From positions 62,001 to 126,000 of the forward strand of contig CAJTYS010000003.1 of the NCBI GenBank assembly GCA_910583765.1: DNA of 64,000 nt. The letters run 5' to 3'. The notes beneath the pieces were generated by a model. That model was not told where the DNA came from and ran no database searches. It saw only the letters and a program-made list of their open reading frames with translations. This DNA comes from an uncultured Eubacteriales bacterium (GTDB taxonomy: Bacteria > Bacillota > Clostridia > Peptostreptococcales > Anaerovoracaceae). The translations under genes were made by a program, and so were the position numbers. Every line of letters starts with the position of its first letter. Position 1 is the first letter of the stretch. This document shows, piece after piece, positions 1 to 8,585 of the stretch.

Positions 1-53
1 AGATACGTGTGCGCAATTCCTGTCGTGCATGCTGTCACAGCTACAATTTTCAT
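1..53 (-). CDS. PTS fructose-type EIIB component, N-terminal start (partial)
   Basis: Only the first 17 codons lie in the window (ATG at 53, running off position 1). They read MKIVAVTACTTGIAHTY, which matches the start of fructose-family PTS EIIB domains, where the Cys of the 'VTACPTGIAHT' loop is phosphorylated. That Cys is present at residue 9. An AAGGAG ribosome binding site precedes the ATG. The gene starts about 50 bases after the RuBisCO-like gene stops, on the same strand, so the two are probably one transcript. The family assignment is strong for so few residues; the sugar is unknown. Confidence 0.8.
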   Translation of the reverse strand, partial: MKIVAVTACTTGIAHTY

Positions 54-104
54 AATCTTACTCCTTACTTATGCTTCATCTAAGCCAAACCTTCTAGGCA
101 CGAA

Positions 105-1427
105 CTATATTAGATAATTTCCGGAAAGATCATCATCTGCGTCTCCCCAAACTTCAATGGCGGCTTTCAGCTCCGGCTTTTCCGCAGCTACATTTGAAAG
201 CGCCTTTCCTTCCAATACCGCGTCAATTGCCTGCCTCATTGCTATCGCACCTGCCTGCGGTCCCATTGGATGCGCATGGATACCCGCACCCACTCCCAGA
301 ATGCAGTCAAGGCCCGCATCTGTAAGAATCCTCTTGACTACTGCAGGAATCACACCGCCTCCATAAAGAGGCATGGAAGGTTTTATATCGTAAAACTTTC
401 CAGTCAAAGCCTTTGTGATTGCCATATACTTACTGTGCAGGATGTCAAATTTTCCATAAGGGCTGGAATTCACTACGATATCCGCGCCGCACAGCCTGAT
501 CAGTTTGTTAAGCACATGAGAACTCATGCCCTGGTACTGCGAGGTGAACAATGCGCCGCCGCCACATGCGTGTGCCAGAATCGGCACTGTGATTTCAGGG
601 TCCTCCGCTAGTGCCCTAAGCGCGGAAAGTCCAGTGGAAACCACATCTACCATAATGCAGTTTCCTCCATTCTCAACGACCTTCATCGCGTTCTGTTTCA
701 GGTTTTGAATCTCATCGGTGATATTGCAGGCATAAAGCGTATCTTCACCCTTGATGGCCTTTGCTTTGTCCACAGCTGCCATGTTCAGTTTGACCCTGTC
801 TTCTATCCTGTTAAAAGCTCTGTCGCCGCTGATTAGCTCATCATCTTTAATCACATCAACGCCTCCCACCGCAGCTTCGTAAAAAAGTTTTGTTCCCACT
901 TCAGGTGTGTATCCTGTACAAGGCTTAATCATATTGTTGAGCAGAGGCCTATTGTAAATATTTAGGCGCTTACGAATGCCTTCTGTGCCAAATTTAGGAC
1001 CCTGAAAATCTTTTGCGAATTCCGATCCAAATTCAATATCAATTAATTTCAAATTGGGAAGCGCTGCGATATTGCCAACCACAGATGCCATCATTAATGG
1101 AAGATTATTGTCAAATAATGCTGCAGGATATGCGATTCTCAGAATGAACCATCTTGTTTCAACACCTTTCAGATTCATCACATTTTCATAATCAGGCACT
1201 TCATAAATGCCGATAGTCTTGGCAGCATATTTTTCTCTAAGTTCTGGCGTTTCTTCTGGAATGTCCGCCCACGAACCAGTTGTCTGTTCGATCGCAATGC
1301 TTGCCGCCTTAATAATGGGATCTTCTTCTGGCTCAGCCCCCACTAGATAAGTGCCTACTACATATTCATTCAGATTTAATCCCTCGTACATGCGATTTAA
1401 TTCTTCACTGTAAAAAGCATTTCTCAT
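105..1427 (-). CDS. RuBisCO-like protein (form IV type)
   Basis: 440 residues with the fold signatures of the RuBisCO large subunit. Lys168 in the IKPCTG motif corresponds to the catalytic Lys175. Lys194, Asp196 and Glu197 in GVDVIKDDE correspond to the carbamylated Lys201 and the metal ligands Asp203/Glu204. His286 is kept, but the neighbouring phosphate-binding Arg295 is replaced by Ala287. The loop-6 Lys (about 326) is plausible. Loss of a phosphate ligand argues against true carboxylase. Known RuBisCO-like enzymes act as enolases, isomerases or decarboxylases on sugar or sulfur compounds; for example, 3-oxo-isoapionate(-phosphate) decarboxylases keep the metal site. Linkage to a PTS EIIB suggests a sugar-phosphate substrate. 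An AAGGAGA site supports the ATG at 1427. Confidence 0.85.
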   Translation of the reverse strand: MRNAFYSEELNRMYEGLNLNEYVVGTYLVGAEPEEDPIIKAASIAIEQTTGSWADIPEETPELREKYAAKTIGIYEVPDYENVMNLKGVETRWFILRIAYPAALFDNNLPLMMASVVGNIAALPNLKLIDIEFGSEFAKDFQGPKFGTEGIRKRLNIYNRPLLNNMIKPCTGYTPEVGTKLFYEAAVGGVDVIKDDELISGDRAFNRIEDRVKLNMAAVDKAKAIKGEDTLYACNITDEIQNLKQNAMKVVENGGNCIMVDVVSTGLSALRALAEDPEITVPILAHACGGGALFTSQYQGMSSHVLNKLIRLCGADIVVNSSPYGKFDILHSKYMAITKALTGKFYDIKPSMPLYGGGVIPAVVKRILTDAGLDCILGVGAGIHAHPMGPQAGAIAMRQAIDAVLEGKALSNVAAEKPELKAAIEVWGDADDDLSGNYLI

Positions 1428-1508
1428 TTCAATCGTCTCCTTCGTTCTGTTTATGCGTTATCTTGTTTTGTGAAACATTTTATATGTTGTCTAGACGCCT
1501 AACTATAG

Positions 1509-1524
1509 CGCAAGAGCCGTGCCA
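1509..1524 (-). promoter_or_regulatory. Sigma-54 (-24/-12) promoter of the RuBisCO-like/PTS operon
   Basis: The minus strand reads TGGCACGGCTCTTGCG, a near-perfect -24/-12 element with GG and GC separated by exactly 10 bases. It lies about 82 bases upstream of the RuBisCO-like ATG and points toward it. Sigma-54 control of mannose/fructose PTS operons by LevR-type activators is well known in Firmicutes; a LevR gene would have to lie outside this window. Confidence 0.85.
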
Positions 1525-1665
1525 TTATTTTATATAAAATGTGCAGCCTCCTAGTTCATTCTGTTTTCATTACGGAAGGCCCGTTGAAATTTCAATCTTT
1601 AATTAACCCATTTTCAATCTGCCTCTTTATTAATTTTCTGCTCATGCGCTTTTCATGCAAAACGA

Positions 1666-1693
1666 TGCGCACATTATATACGCAATATGCGCA
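1666..1693. promoter_or_regulatory. Imperfect inverted repeat, candidate enhancer for the sigma-54 promoter
   Basis: Ten-base arms TGCGCACATT and AATATGCGCA are separated by 8 bases and match at 9 of 10 positions. The site sits about 140-185 bases upstream of the sigma-54 promoter at 1509-1524, the usual distance for an activator enhancer site. It is also upstream of the divergent response-regulator promoter. The role is inferred from position and symmetry only. Apart from this repeat and the two promoters, nothing else is seen in the gene-free stretch 1428-1844. Confidence 0.5.
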
Positions 1694-1769
1694 CAAAAGA
1701 TTCATGGAGCAGCGGTTGTTTCTCCTGGATTCTGAAACCAAAAGCACCGTCTTCATCATCTTCTCTAAC

Positions 1770-1798
1770 TTGCTTTCTTTCCCCATCCAAAGTATAAT
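1770..1798 (+). promoter_or_regulatory. Sigma-A promoter of the two-component operon
   Basis: TTGCTT (1770-1775), a 17-base spacer and a perfect TATAAT (1793-1798) lie about 47 bases upstream of the response-regulator ATG. Confidence 0.6.
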
Positions 1799-1844
1799 GT
1801 TCACCTTAGAGATATGATATTCAACAAAAAGGAGACGCCAATTT

Positions 1845-2549
1845 ATGAACGACTACAAAATCATGATCGTGGACGATGAGCCGGATATTTTGGACCTGCT
1901 GGAAAAGGCCCTCCGGATCGAAGGATACGACCGCATCACAAAAATCGACAACGGACTGTCTGCTGTGACCGCATGCAAAGAGCTGAATCCTGATGTGATC
2001 ATTTTGGATGTGATGCTCCCAGACATAGATGGATATCAGGTCTGCCAGCAGATCCGAGAAATTTCCCTTTGTCCGATCCTGTTCCTTTCCGCGAAAAATG
2101 ATGAGCTGGACAAGCTCCTGGGTTTGGCTGTGGGCGGAGATGATTATGTGACAAAACCCTTTAGCCCCAAAGAAATCGCTTACCGTGTAAAGGCTCAGCT
2201 GCGGCGGGCCGCATACGGACAGGAGCCTCCTGACCATGAATCCATCCGAATTGGAGAACTGACCATTGATTTCAAAGGCTGCCGGGCCATGAAGAGCGGC
2301 CTGCCCCTGGAGCTGACCACGAAGGAATTTGAAATCCTGCGGCATTTGGCGGAAAACAAAGGACGAGTGATCAGCCGCGAACGTCTATATGAAACGATTT
2401 GGGGCGAAGACAGCTTTGGCTGTGACAACACGGTGATGGTACACATCCGCCATTTACGCAAAAAACTAGAAATCGATCCTGCGGCCCCGCAGTATATTGT
2501 TACCATGAAAGGGCTAGGCTACAAGCTGGTGGACCCTGATGAAAAATAG
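1845..2549 (+). CDS. OmpR/PhoB-family response regulator
   Basis: 234 residues. Receiver domain at residues 4-120, with acidic residues Asp10/Asp11, phospho-acceptor Asp55 (ILDVMLPD) and the conserved Lys in VTKPF. C-terminal winged-helix DNA-binding domain at about 135-230, ending in the typical VRGxGY-like 'MKGLGYKL'. Start chosen from AAGGAGACG upstream. It overlaps the histidine kinase gene by 11 bases, so the pair is translationally coupled. The likely target is the ABC transporter operon just downstream, which has a tandem TTAAG repeat in its promoter. Confidence 0.95.
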   Translation: MNDYKIMIVDDEPDILDLLEKALRIEGYDRITKIDNGLSAVTACKELNPDVIILDVMLPDIDGYQVCQQIREISLCPILFLSAKNDELDKLLGLAVGGDDYVTKPFSPKEIAYRVKAQLRRAAYGQEPPDHESIRIGELTIDFKGCRAMKSGLPLELTTKEFEILRHLAENKGRVISRERLYETIWGEDSFGCDNTVMVHIRHLRKKLEIDPAAPQYIVTMKGLGYKLVDPDEK

Positions 2550-3951
2550 AGCAAAAGTTGATCCTTTCCTGCGTCTCTTCGTTCTTGCGGCTGTTTTGGT
2601 CATCCTGGCGATCATCACTGCTGTCAGCCTGTTTTACTATGTCTTCGGGATACCAGAGCCAGAGGGCCTGAGTTTAGCCTCATGGCCCCAAGGGTTCACA
2701 GATGATTTTTCCACTTGGATGAAAGATCAAGACGGAGAACTGAAAATAGAGAAAATCGCCACAAAACGCCTGGACGAGTATGGATTGTGGCTGCAAGTCC
2801 TGGATGAAACTGGAGAAGAAGTCCTTTCCCGCAACAAACCCGCAAATCGCCCTGCCAGCTATTCTGCCTCCCAGCTAGTTGAGCTGACCTCCAGTTCCTA
2901 TGAAAACGGCTATACGGTTTTTATCAGCAGCTTCGCGGGCCAGGATCAAACTTGGAATTACTTGATCGGTTTCCCCTATGCCATTGGAAAGCACATGCTC
3001 TACTATAACGGTGAAAACGCAGGCCGCCTGTCACCTGTTTTCCGCACGAGCATTGGTCTCGCGTCCGTCTTCGCGCTTCTCTTTCTTTTGGCCTATGGCT
3101 TTTGGCTCACAAGACATCTAGGAAAGATCACCAAGGGGATCAGCGCCATATCCTGCCGCTCCTATTCCTCCCTTCCTGAAAAAGGAATGTTTCGTGAAAT
3201 ATACAAAGAGCTCAATCACATGGACCAGGAAATTCATGCCAGCAACCAGACGCAAAAAGACACGGAGCGAACACGCCGGGAATGGATCGCCAACGTCACC
3301 CACGACTTGAAGACTCCCCTTTCTCCAGTAAAGGGCTACAGTGAACTGCTGGCCAGCGGCCCTGTGCCGGATCAGGAAACGATGCGGGAATACGGGAAAA
3401 TCATTTTAAGGAACGCGGATCACGCGGAAAAACTGATTAATGACTTGAAGCTCACCTACCAGCTGGAATCAGGCGCGATGCCTTATGAACCTGAAGAAGT
3501 CCCTTTTATCCGCTGCCTGAAAGAGATCGTCATTGATATCGTCAATGACCCTGCCTTTGGCGGCCGTGACGTCCAGTTTAAAAGCGACATGGCAGAAATC
3601 ACAGTCAGCGTCGATCAAGGCTTGTTCCGCCGGGCTGTGGGGAACCTTCTTATCAACGCCCTCACCCACAACCCGCCAGACACGAAAATCACAGTCATCG
3701 CAAAGGCTGTCCAGCAAAACAGCGTCCAGGTGATCGTGCGGGACCATGGGAAAGGCCTAAGCCGCGAGGAACAGGCAGCGCTCTTTGACCGCTATTACAG
3801 AGGCACGAACACCCAGGAAAATCCAGAAGGCAGCGGCCTTGGCCTGGCCATCGCCAAACAAATCGCGGCGCTTCACGGCGGTGACATTTCCGTCAAGAGC
3901 CAGCCGAGTGAGGGAACGGAATTCACCATTTTCCTGCCCATTGAACCGTAA
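2539..3951 (+). CDS. Sensor histidine kinase
   Basis: 470 residues, membrane bound: TM1 at about 11-35, an extracytoplasmic sensing region at about 36-165, and TM2 at about 170-190. Then comes a HisKA domain with phospho-acceptor His255 (NVTHDLKTP) and a HATPase_c domain with N box (GNLLINALTHN), G1 (DHGKGL) and G2 (GSGLGLAIAKQ). It is the cognate partner of the overlapping response regulator. The arrangement (TCS followed by an ABC exporter) resembles peptide-antibiotic or envelope-stress sensing modules of Firmicutes, but the signal is not recognisable. Confidence 0.95.
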   Translation: MKNRAKVDPFLRLFVLAAVLVILAIITAVSLFYYVFGIPEPEGLSLASWPQGFTDDFSTWMKDQDGELKIEKIATKRLDEYGLWLQVLDETGEEVLSRNKPANRPASYSASQLVELTSSSYENGYTVFISSFAGQDQTWNYLIGFPYAIGKHMLYYNGENAGRLSPVFRTSIGLASVFALLFLLAYGFWLTRHLGKITKGISAISCRSYSSLPEKGMFREIYKELNHMDQEIHASNQTQKDTERTRREWIANVTHDLKTPLSPVKGYSELLASGPVPDQETMREYGKIILRNADHAEKLINDLKLTYQLESGAMPYEPEEVPFIRCLKEIVIDIVNDPAFGGRDVQFKSDMAEITVSVDQGLFRRAVGNLLINALTHNPPDTKITVIAKAVQQNSVQVIVRDHGKGLSREEQAALFDRYYRGTNTQENPEGSGLGLAIAKQIAALHGGDISVKSQPSEGTEFTIFLPIEP

Positions 3952-3952
3952 T

Positions 3953-3992
3953 TTAAGGACAAATTAAGATACGAAAAAGCGCTGCCTAAGAT
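3953..3992 (+). promoter_or_regulatory. Tandem TTAAG repeat and promoter of the ABC transporter
   Basis: TTAAG occurs at 3953-3957 and 3964-3968, an 11-base period typical of OmpR-family half sites. The second copy overlaps a -35-like TTAAGA, followed after 17 bases by TAAGAT (3987-3992). This fits a response-regulator-activated promoter for the ABC genes. Inferred from spacing. Confidence 0.55.
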
Positions 3993-4054
3993 AGGTGGTT
4001 TATGCTATGAAGCATGGGCCATCTATTTTTTATGCGCACGAGAGGAGGTTCCAC

Positions 4055-4945
4055 ATGGAATTACAATTACAGCATTTAAGCAAACGCTACGGAACAAAGC
4101 GGGCGGTCCGCGGCATTGATGCCAGCTTCACGCCTGGGGTCTATGGTCTGCTTGGCGCGAATGGAGCGGGAAAGACGACTCTGATGCGGATGATCTGCGG
4201 CGTACTAGAGGCTACCTCCGGTCAGATTCTCTTGGATGGAACGACTATGGGGGAATTAGGGGAGCAGTATTATGCCCAATTAGGCTATATGCCGCAGGAC
4301 TTCGGCTTTTATCCTGATTTTACTGGCCGAGAATTCTTGATGTACATGGCTGCCGTGAAAGGATTGAGCAAGAAAAAGGCAAAGTTTCAAACTGAAAAAC
4401 TGCTGGATCTGGTCAACCTCCAAGATGCGGCGGACAAGAAAATCAGGTCTTATTCTGGAGGCATGAAGCAGCGCCTGGGAATCGCCCAGGCAGAACTGAA
4501 CGATCCGGCTATCCTCATTCTGGACGAACCTACCGCAGGACTGGATCCCAAAGAGCGGGTGCGCTTTCGCAACTTGATCGCGGACTTTGCCCAGGAAAAG
4601 ATCGTCATCCTGTCAACCCACATTGTGTCCGATGTTTCCTATATCGCAGATACGATCCTGATGATGAAAAACGGCAGATTCCTATTACAGGGACCTCTGG
4701 ACGCAGTGACTGACACCATCCAAGGCAAGGTGTGGGAAACATGGGTCCCTGCTGGGGAAGCCCCGGAATACAGCCGGCGTTTTTCCGTTGTGAACCTGCG
4801 CCACGAACAGGGCCTGGCACGGCTGCGCATCATCAACGATACCCCGCCCACCGCCGAAACCATAGCCGCGGCGCCAAATCTGGAAGATCTATTTTTGTAT
4901 TACTTTGGAGAAACAGCACAGGAGGACAATCAAGATGTTGATTAA
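4055..4945 (+). CDS. ABC transporter ATP-binding protein
   Basis: 296 residues. Walker A GANGAGKTT (34-42), Q-loop in YMPQD, signature YSGGMKQR, Walker B ILILDEPT, and the H-loop in STHIVSD. The C-terminal ~80 residues are an accessory region, as in bacitracin/lantibiotic-type (DrrA/CcmA-like) exporters. An earlier in-frame ATG (3995) exists, but GAGAGGAGG sits right before the ATG at 4055, so the later start is chosen. The 3' end overlaps the permease gene by 11 bases. Confidence 0.93.
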   Translation: MELQLQHLSKRYGTKRAVRGIDASFTPGVYGLLGANGAGKTTLMRMICGVLEATSGQILLDGTTMGELGEQYYAQLGYMPQDFGFYPDFTGREFLMYMAAVKGLSKKKAKFQTEKLLDLVNLQDAADKKIRSYSGGMKQRLGIAQAELNDPAILILDEPTAGLDPKERVRFRNLIADFAQEKIVILSTHIVSDVSYIADTILMMKNGRFLLQGPLDAVTDTIQGKVWETWVPAGEAPEYSRRFSVVNLRHEQGLARLRIINDTPPTAETIAAAPNLEDLFLYYFGETAQEDNQDVD

Positions 4946-6161
4946 ATATGAATTCCTAAAAATACTGCGTAAAAAAGCAACGCTTATGATCATGGCGGCC
5001 AGCCTGCTCTTGACGGTGTTTCTCTTCGCGCTGCCCATCATGCAGTATCAAACTTACGACCAGAATGGTGTCATAAAAGGGACCGCCGGTATCGCGCACG
5101 TCAAAGAACAAAACTCTGCACTTTGCCATTCCTTGTCTGAGGAATACGTCACCAAGACCATCGGTGATGTGCGGCGGCTGTTTAAGGATCCCAAAAATGT
5201 GGGCTACGATGGCAGCGAACGATTCCTCATTGGCGCAGCTTATTGGCAGCATATCGCACCAAGGGAAAAGCTCCTGGACTTGATCGCTAAAACTTACGAT
5301 CGTCCTGGCGAAAGCTCGGGCTACAGCAAGCTTGCTGATTTAAAGGTGAAAAAAGGCGCTGCTTTTTACCAGGCAAGGGAGCAAAAAATTCAGGCTCTGC
5401 TCAATGCGCCCTCCCATGCCTTGTCCGCTGAGCAAAAGGAATATTGGCGGCACAAGGCGGACAAAGTGGCTGTCCCGCTGCGATATGGCTATTATGAAGG
5501 GTGGGAAATCCTGCTCAGCAGCTTAGAGCTTTTGATATTTGCCATATTAGCCATCTGTGTCTCCATCGCCCCTGTGTTTTCCGGCGAATATCAAGCTGGA
5601 ACAGACGCTGTGATCTTATCGGGAAAACACGGCAAAACAAAAGTGATCACTGCCAAGATCATTGCTTCGTTTTTGTTCGGACTTCTGTCCTTTACCCTCC
5701 ACGTTCTGGCGGCCTTAGGATTGTCTCTCGCGGCCTTTGGCGCAGATGGCTGGAACCTTCCGGTACAGATTGCCAACACGAGCATCCCTTATCCTTTCAC
5801 CTTCCTGCAGGCTGCGCTGGTGTCCCTGGGGGTCATTTACTTGATCCTCCTGGCTATGATCAGCCTGACGCTGCTCCTGTCAGCAAAGATGAAAACGCCA
5901 TATCTGGTGCTGATCGTGCTGGTGCCGGTGCTGTTCATCCCCATGTTCCTCATGCCCAGCGGAACCTCAGGCGCATATAACCTGACCCTGTTTTTGCTGC
6001 CCTATCGCGCGCTCATGCCTGAAATCGGAAAATATATTTCTTACCAGATCGGCGGTTTGGTAATAGACGCGTTTTCCGCAAGGGCGATGTTGTACGCTGT
6101 TCTGACAATGATCATGCTGCCTTTTGCCAGGCGGGGATTCAGGAAGCATCAAGTCGGGTGA
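4935..6161 (+). CDS. ABC-2 type membrane permease
   Basis: 408 residues. TM1 near residues 14-35, then a long extracytoplasmic loop (about 40-190), then a block of five TM helices (about 195-395), the usual ABC-2 permease topology. Start at 4935 follows AGGAGG at 4919-4924; the frame is open slightly further upstream inside the ATPase gene. Partner of the preceding ATPase; the substrate is unknown (peptide or lipid export is common for this TCS-ABC layout). Confidence 0.88.
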   Translation: MLIKYEFLKILRKKATLMIMAASLLLTVFLFALPIMQYQTYDQNGVIKGTAGIAHVKEQNSALCHSLSEEYVTKTIGDVRRLFKDPKNVGYDGSERFLIGAAYWQHIAPREKLLDLIAKTYDRPGESSGYSKLADLKVKKGAAFYQAREQKIQALLNAPSHALSAEQKEYWRHKADKVAVPLRYGYYEGWEILLSSLELLIFAILAICVSIAPVFSGEYQAGTDAVILSGKHGKTKVITAKIIASFLFGLLSFTLHVLAALGLSLAAFGADGWNLPVQIANTSIPYPFTFLQAALVSLGVIYLILLAMISLTLLLSAKMKTPYLVLIVLVPVLFIPMFLMPSGTSGAYNLTLFLLPYRALMPEIGKYISYQIGGLVIDAFSARAMLYAVLTMIMLPFARRGFRKHQVG

Positions 6162-6225
6162 AAACGGGGAGAATGGAGAACTGGGCAAGATCATCGCAGG
6201 GTCCAACACAGGGTTTTCCTTATAC

Positions 6226-6256
6226 AAAAACAGCGAGGCAGCCGAAACTGTCTCGC
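6226..6256 (-). terminator. Intrinsic terminator of the AIPR gene
   Basis: Arms AGCGAGGCAG (6232-6241) and CTGTCTCGCT (6247-6256) pair with one wobble. Read on the minus strand, the hairpin is followed by GTTTTTG. It lies ~75 bases past the AIPR stop and also ~70 bases past the convergent ABC permease, so it may serve both. Confidence 0.7.
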
Positions 6257-6331
6257 TCAATAAATCTCACTTTTTACCGCACTGCGTTTCCCATCCGCGG
6301 CATTAGCTAAGGGGAGTGGATTCTTTATCCC

Positions 6332-8023
6332 TCACAGCAAGTTGGATTTCCACCATGATTCGTTTTTCAGATAACGCTCCACAATATCAAAACGCCGAAA
6401 CGCTGCGGCCATAGTACGTCCATCAATTTCTGATAACTCATTTCTGTTAAAATAGTCTTTTAAGATATCGACCATCGCCTGCTCTGCTTTTCTATACAGG
6501 TTCTCTTTGTTCTGTTCAAAAGAACCTTTGATTTCATTAAAATTGACGTGTGTAAGCATTTTCAGGGGAATGCCAAAAGATCGCAGAAGTTGTTTCCCAA
6601 TCATATATGCCATGAAGTATTGGCTGTATGGCCGATGTTCCCGTATCCCCTCTTCATCGCTCGCTTGCTTTCTGTTGTTATCGCAATAACGAAATATCAG
6701 CACAGCAATGATCATTTGCGCTGCGTTTAACTCATCAAAAATGATGGAATAATATTTATCAAAAAACTCATTCTTCCTATACTTTGCCAGATGAGGGCTT
6801 TCCCTCCATATTGCGAACACCGCCTCCGCAGCCACTGTCGATGGTATCGCATTGATGCGCAGGACATTGTCTCTTTTTTGCTTGTAGGCATATCCTAAAT
6901 CTCTGGTGCCTGTCTCCAAAAGAACCTGCCGCTCGTCATTTGACTTCAAGTCTCTGAAATCTACTGGATTTTGGCTATTTGTCGCATAGATGATATCCTG
7001 TATGATTCCCTTGTTTTCATTGTCTTCCACCTCATAAAGCCGCACCAGCAAATAGACTTGCGAAAAATCCACGTCCGGATTTTCCTTCACAATCTGGTGG
7101 ATCGTTTTGCAGGTCTGACCGCCATTTATGATTTGCAGATCATTTGTTTTGACGATCCAGTCCTGCTCCTGCAAACCATTGTAGCTAAATTTCTTGCAGA
7201 TCATTGTCGCTCCATTGTTAAAAAAGAAAAAATTTTGACGTTTGTCCACATCCAGCAGAGTATTGGCGATTCCCTCGTTCACAATATTTTTTCCTAAATA
7301 ACGACGGATATTTTTTTCCAGCAGGCCGTCTCCAAAGGTTTCCATGAGTTTATAGATTTCCATGACGGAAACTCGCCCGAGGATCACCCTTTTATAGTTA
7401 AAATTCTCCTGCACAGCCTTTCCGCTCAGGCAAAGCTGCGTGTCGATGGTCTGCTCCCTGTTGATATAACGCAGGATGTCCGCATGGGAAAAATGCTCGA
7501 ACCGAACCTGCTGCTGACCCGAGAAAGCATTGTCGATATGGTTCTGCCCATCCTGATTCCATGGCAAACCATTATTGAGCATCACAAAGGTCACATAAGG
7601 AATTGCGCCATCCAATATGAACGAACGGATTTCCTCTACTTTTTTCCTGCTCTGTGCGTTCAATTCGATCTGCGCCAAAGGGTCAAAGACGCATTTTACA
7701 GTATTGACCGCTTTCTCCACCGCATTTGCTGGAAACTCGCTGTCCCGATCCAGCTTTCTGGAATATTTCGACTGAAACAGCACCACATTTAACTGTGCGT
7801 CCTGAGCTTCTACAATATACGCTGTGTCAAACCCACCGTCATTTCCCCCCTCAGTCAAATATTGCGCCGCTTCTATCATATCAATGTCTAAATAGGCGGC
7901 GACTCCTAACAGCAGAAAGGCCTTTGAACGATTTCTTTCATGATCGCCATCATCAAAGATCGTCTCGTTCTCCTTTAAAATATGATTAATCCTTTGGTCG
8001 ATAATCTGCTTTGCGATATCCAT
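6332..8023 (-). CDS. AIPR-family abortive infection / phage resistance protein
   Basis: 563 residues. The central region carries hallmarks of the AIPR family (Pfam AIPR): FFFNNGATMICKKF, LQIINGGQTCKTI, and the 'ATNSQNPVDFRDLKSNDERQ' stretch. The N-terminal third (DGGFDTAYIVE..LNVVLFQSKYS) resembles a restriction-endonuclease-like fold, with D and QxK positions. Members of this family are linked to abortive phage defence. Here the gene stands alone between the ABC operon and locus 1, with no modification or antitoxin gene beside it. Start supported by GGAAAGGAAG before the ATG. Confidence 0.85.
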   Translation of the reverse strand: MDIAKQIIDQRINHILKENETIFDDGDHERNRSKAFLLLGVAAYLDIDMIEAAQYLTEGGNDGGFDTAYIVEAQDAQLNVVLFQSKYSRKLDRDSEFPANAVEKAVNTVKCVFDPLAQIELNAQSRKKVEEIRSFILDGAIPYVTFVMLNNGLPWNQDGQNHIDNAFSGQQQVRFEHFSHADILRYINREQTIDTQLCLSGKAVQENFNYKRVILGRVSVMEIYKLMETFGDGLLEKNIRRYLGKNIVNEGIANTLLDVDKRQNFFFFNNGATMICKKFSYNGLQEQDWIVKTNDLQIINGGQTCKTIHQIVKENPDVDFSQVYLLVRLYEVEDNENKGIIQDIIYATNSQNPVDFRDLKSNDERQVLLETGTRDLGYAYKQKRDNVLRINAIPSTVAAEAVFAIWRESPHLAKYRKNEFFDKYYSIIFDELNAAQMIIAVLIFRYCDNNRKQASDEEGIREHRPYSQYFMAYMIGKQLLRSFGIPLKMLTHVNFNEIKGSFEQNKENLYRKAEQAMVDILKDYFNRNELSEIDGRTMAAAFRRFDIVERYLKNESWWKSNLL

Positions 8024-8303
8024 AAACGCTTCCTTTCCCAGGTAAAGATAGTGATATTATATCAGACTAAAGCCCGCGGCGCAAACCCTGCCGTTTTATC
8101 GGTACACTTCCTCTAATGTGACCAGCACCAGGCCCTCTTTCCTCTGTTCCTCCACTTAAGTTTCCTTGCTGAAATTACTTTCACTGAATCGTGTTTCAGT
8201 AAGCCTATGTTTTTATCCTGTCACAAGAGGCGGCTGTTGGCAATGGTTTCTGGATCAAGTCTGGATTGGGTCTGCACCCAGCCTTTCCGTGTTTCCAAAA
8301 AAA

Positions 8304-8331
8304 TCTGACAGGCTTTCGGTTTTTCTGACAC
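8304..8331. promoter_or_regulatory. Candidate enhancer site (UAS) of the locus 1 sigma-54 regulon
   Basis: Contains TGACAGGCTTTCGG and a second CTGACAC. On the minus strand this is GTGTCAG..CGAAAGCCTGTCA. The core GAAAGCCTG with flanking TGTCA/TGACA half sites recurs upstream of two other sigma-54 promoters (15549-15584 and 21303-21341). It lies ~140-165 bases upstream of the promoter at 8469. It is the main content, with that promoter, of the gene-free stretch 8024-8585. Confidence 0.65.
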
Positions 8332-8468
8332 TTTTTAGCTGGTGTGAAAGGAATCCGCGGCAGGATGCGCTGACCCGCTGGGCTTCGCAGATCGTGATCT
8401 TGTTGCTATTCCAGTGAAAACAACCCTTCCGGCGCTTCCATGAAAAAATGCGTTCCCGGCTTTTAATT

Positions 8469-8484
8469 TGGCCCGATTCTTGCG
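8469..8484 (+). promoter_or_regulatory. Sigma-54 promoter of the VOC gene
   Basis: TGGCCCGATTCTTGCG has GG and GC spaced by 10 bases and matches the -24/-12 consensus except for one base in the -24 box. It is ~100 bases upstream of the VOC start codon, with an enhancer-like site 140-165 bases further up. Confidence 0.75.
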
Positions 8485-8585
8485 TGTTAATAGGAATGAA
8501 AAGCGCGGAAAGCAATGATTTTCCGCAGGCAAAAGCGAATACAGCCTATGAACTAGGAGGTCATAGGCTGCAGATGGAGGTAACA

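Noticed and set aside
105..1427. True CO2-fixing RuBisCO large subunit
   Set aside because: The phosphate-ligand Arg after the active-site His is Ala, flanking motifs deviate, and no Calvin-cycle genes are nearby.
1539..1817. 92-codon open frame between the RuBisCO-like gene and the response regulator
   Set aside because: It covers the inverted repeat and both promoters, has no RBS and no family similarity.
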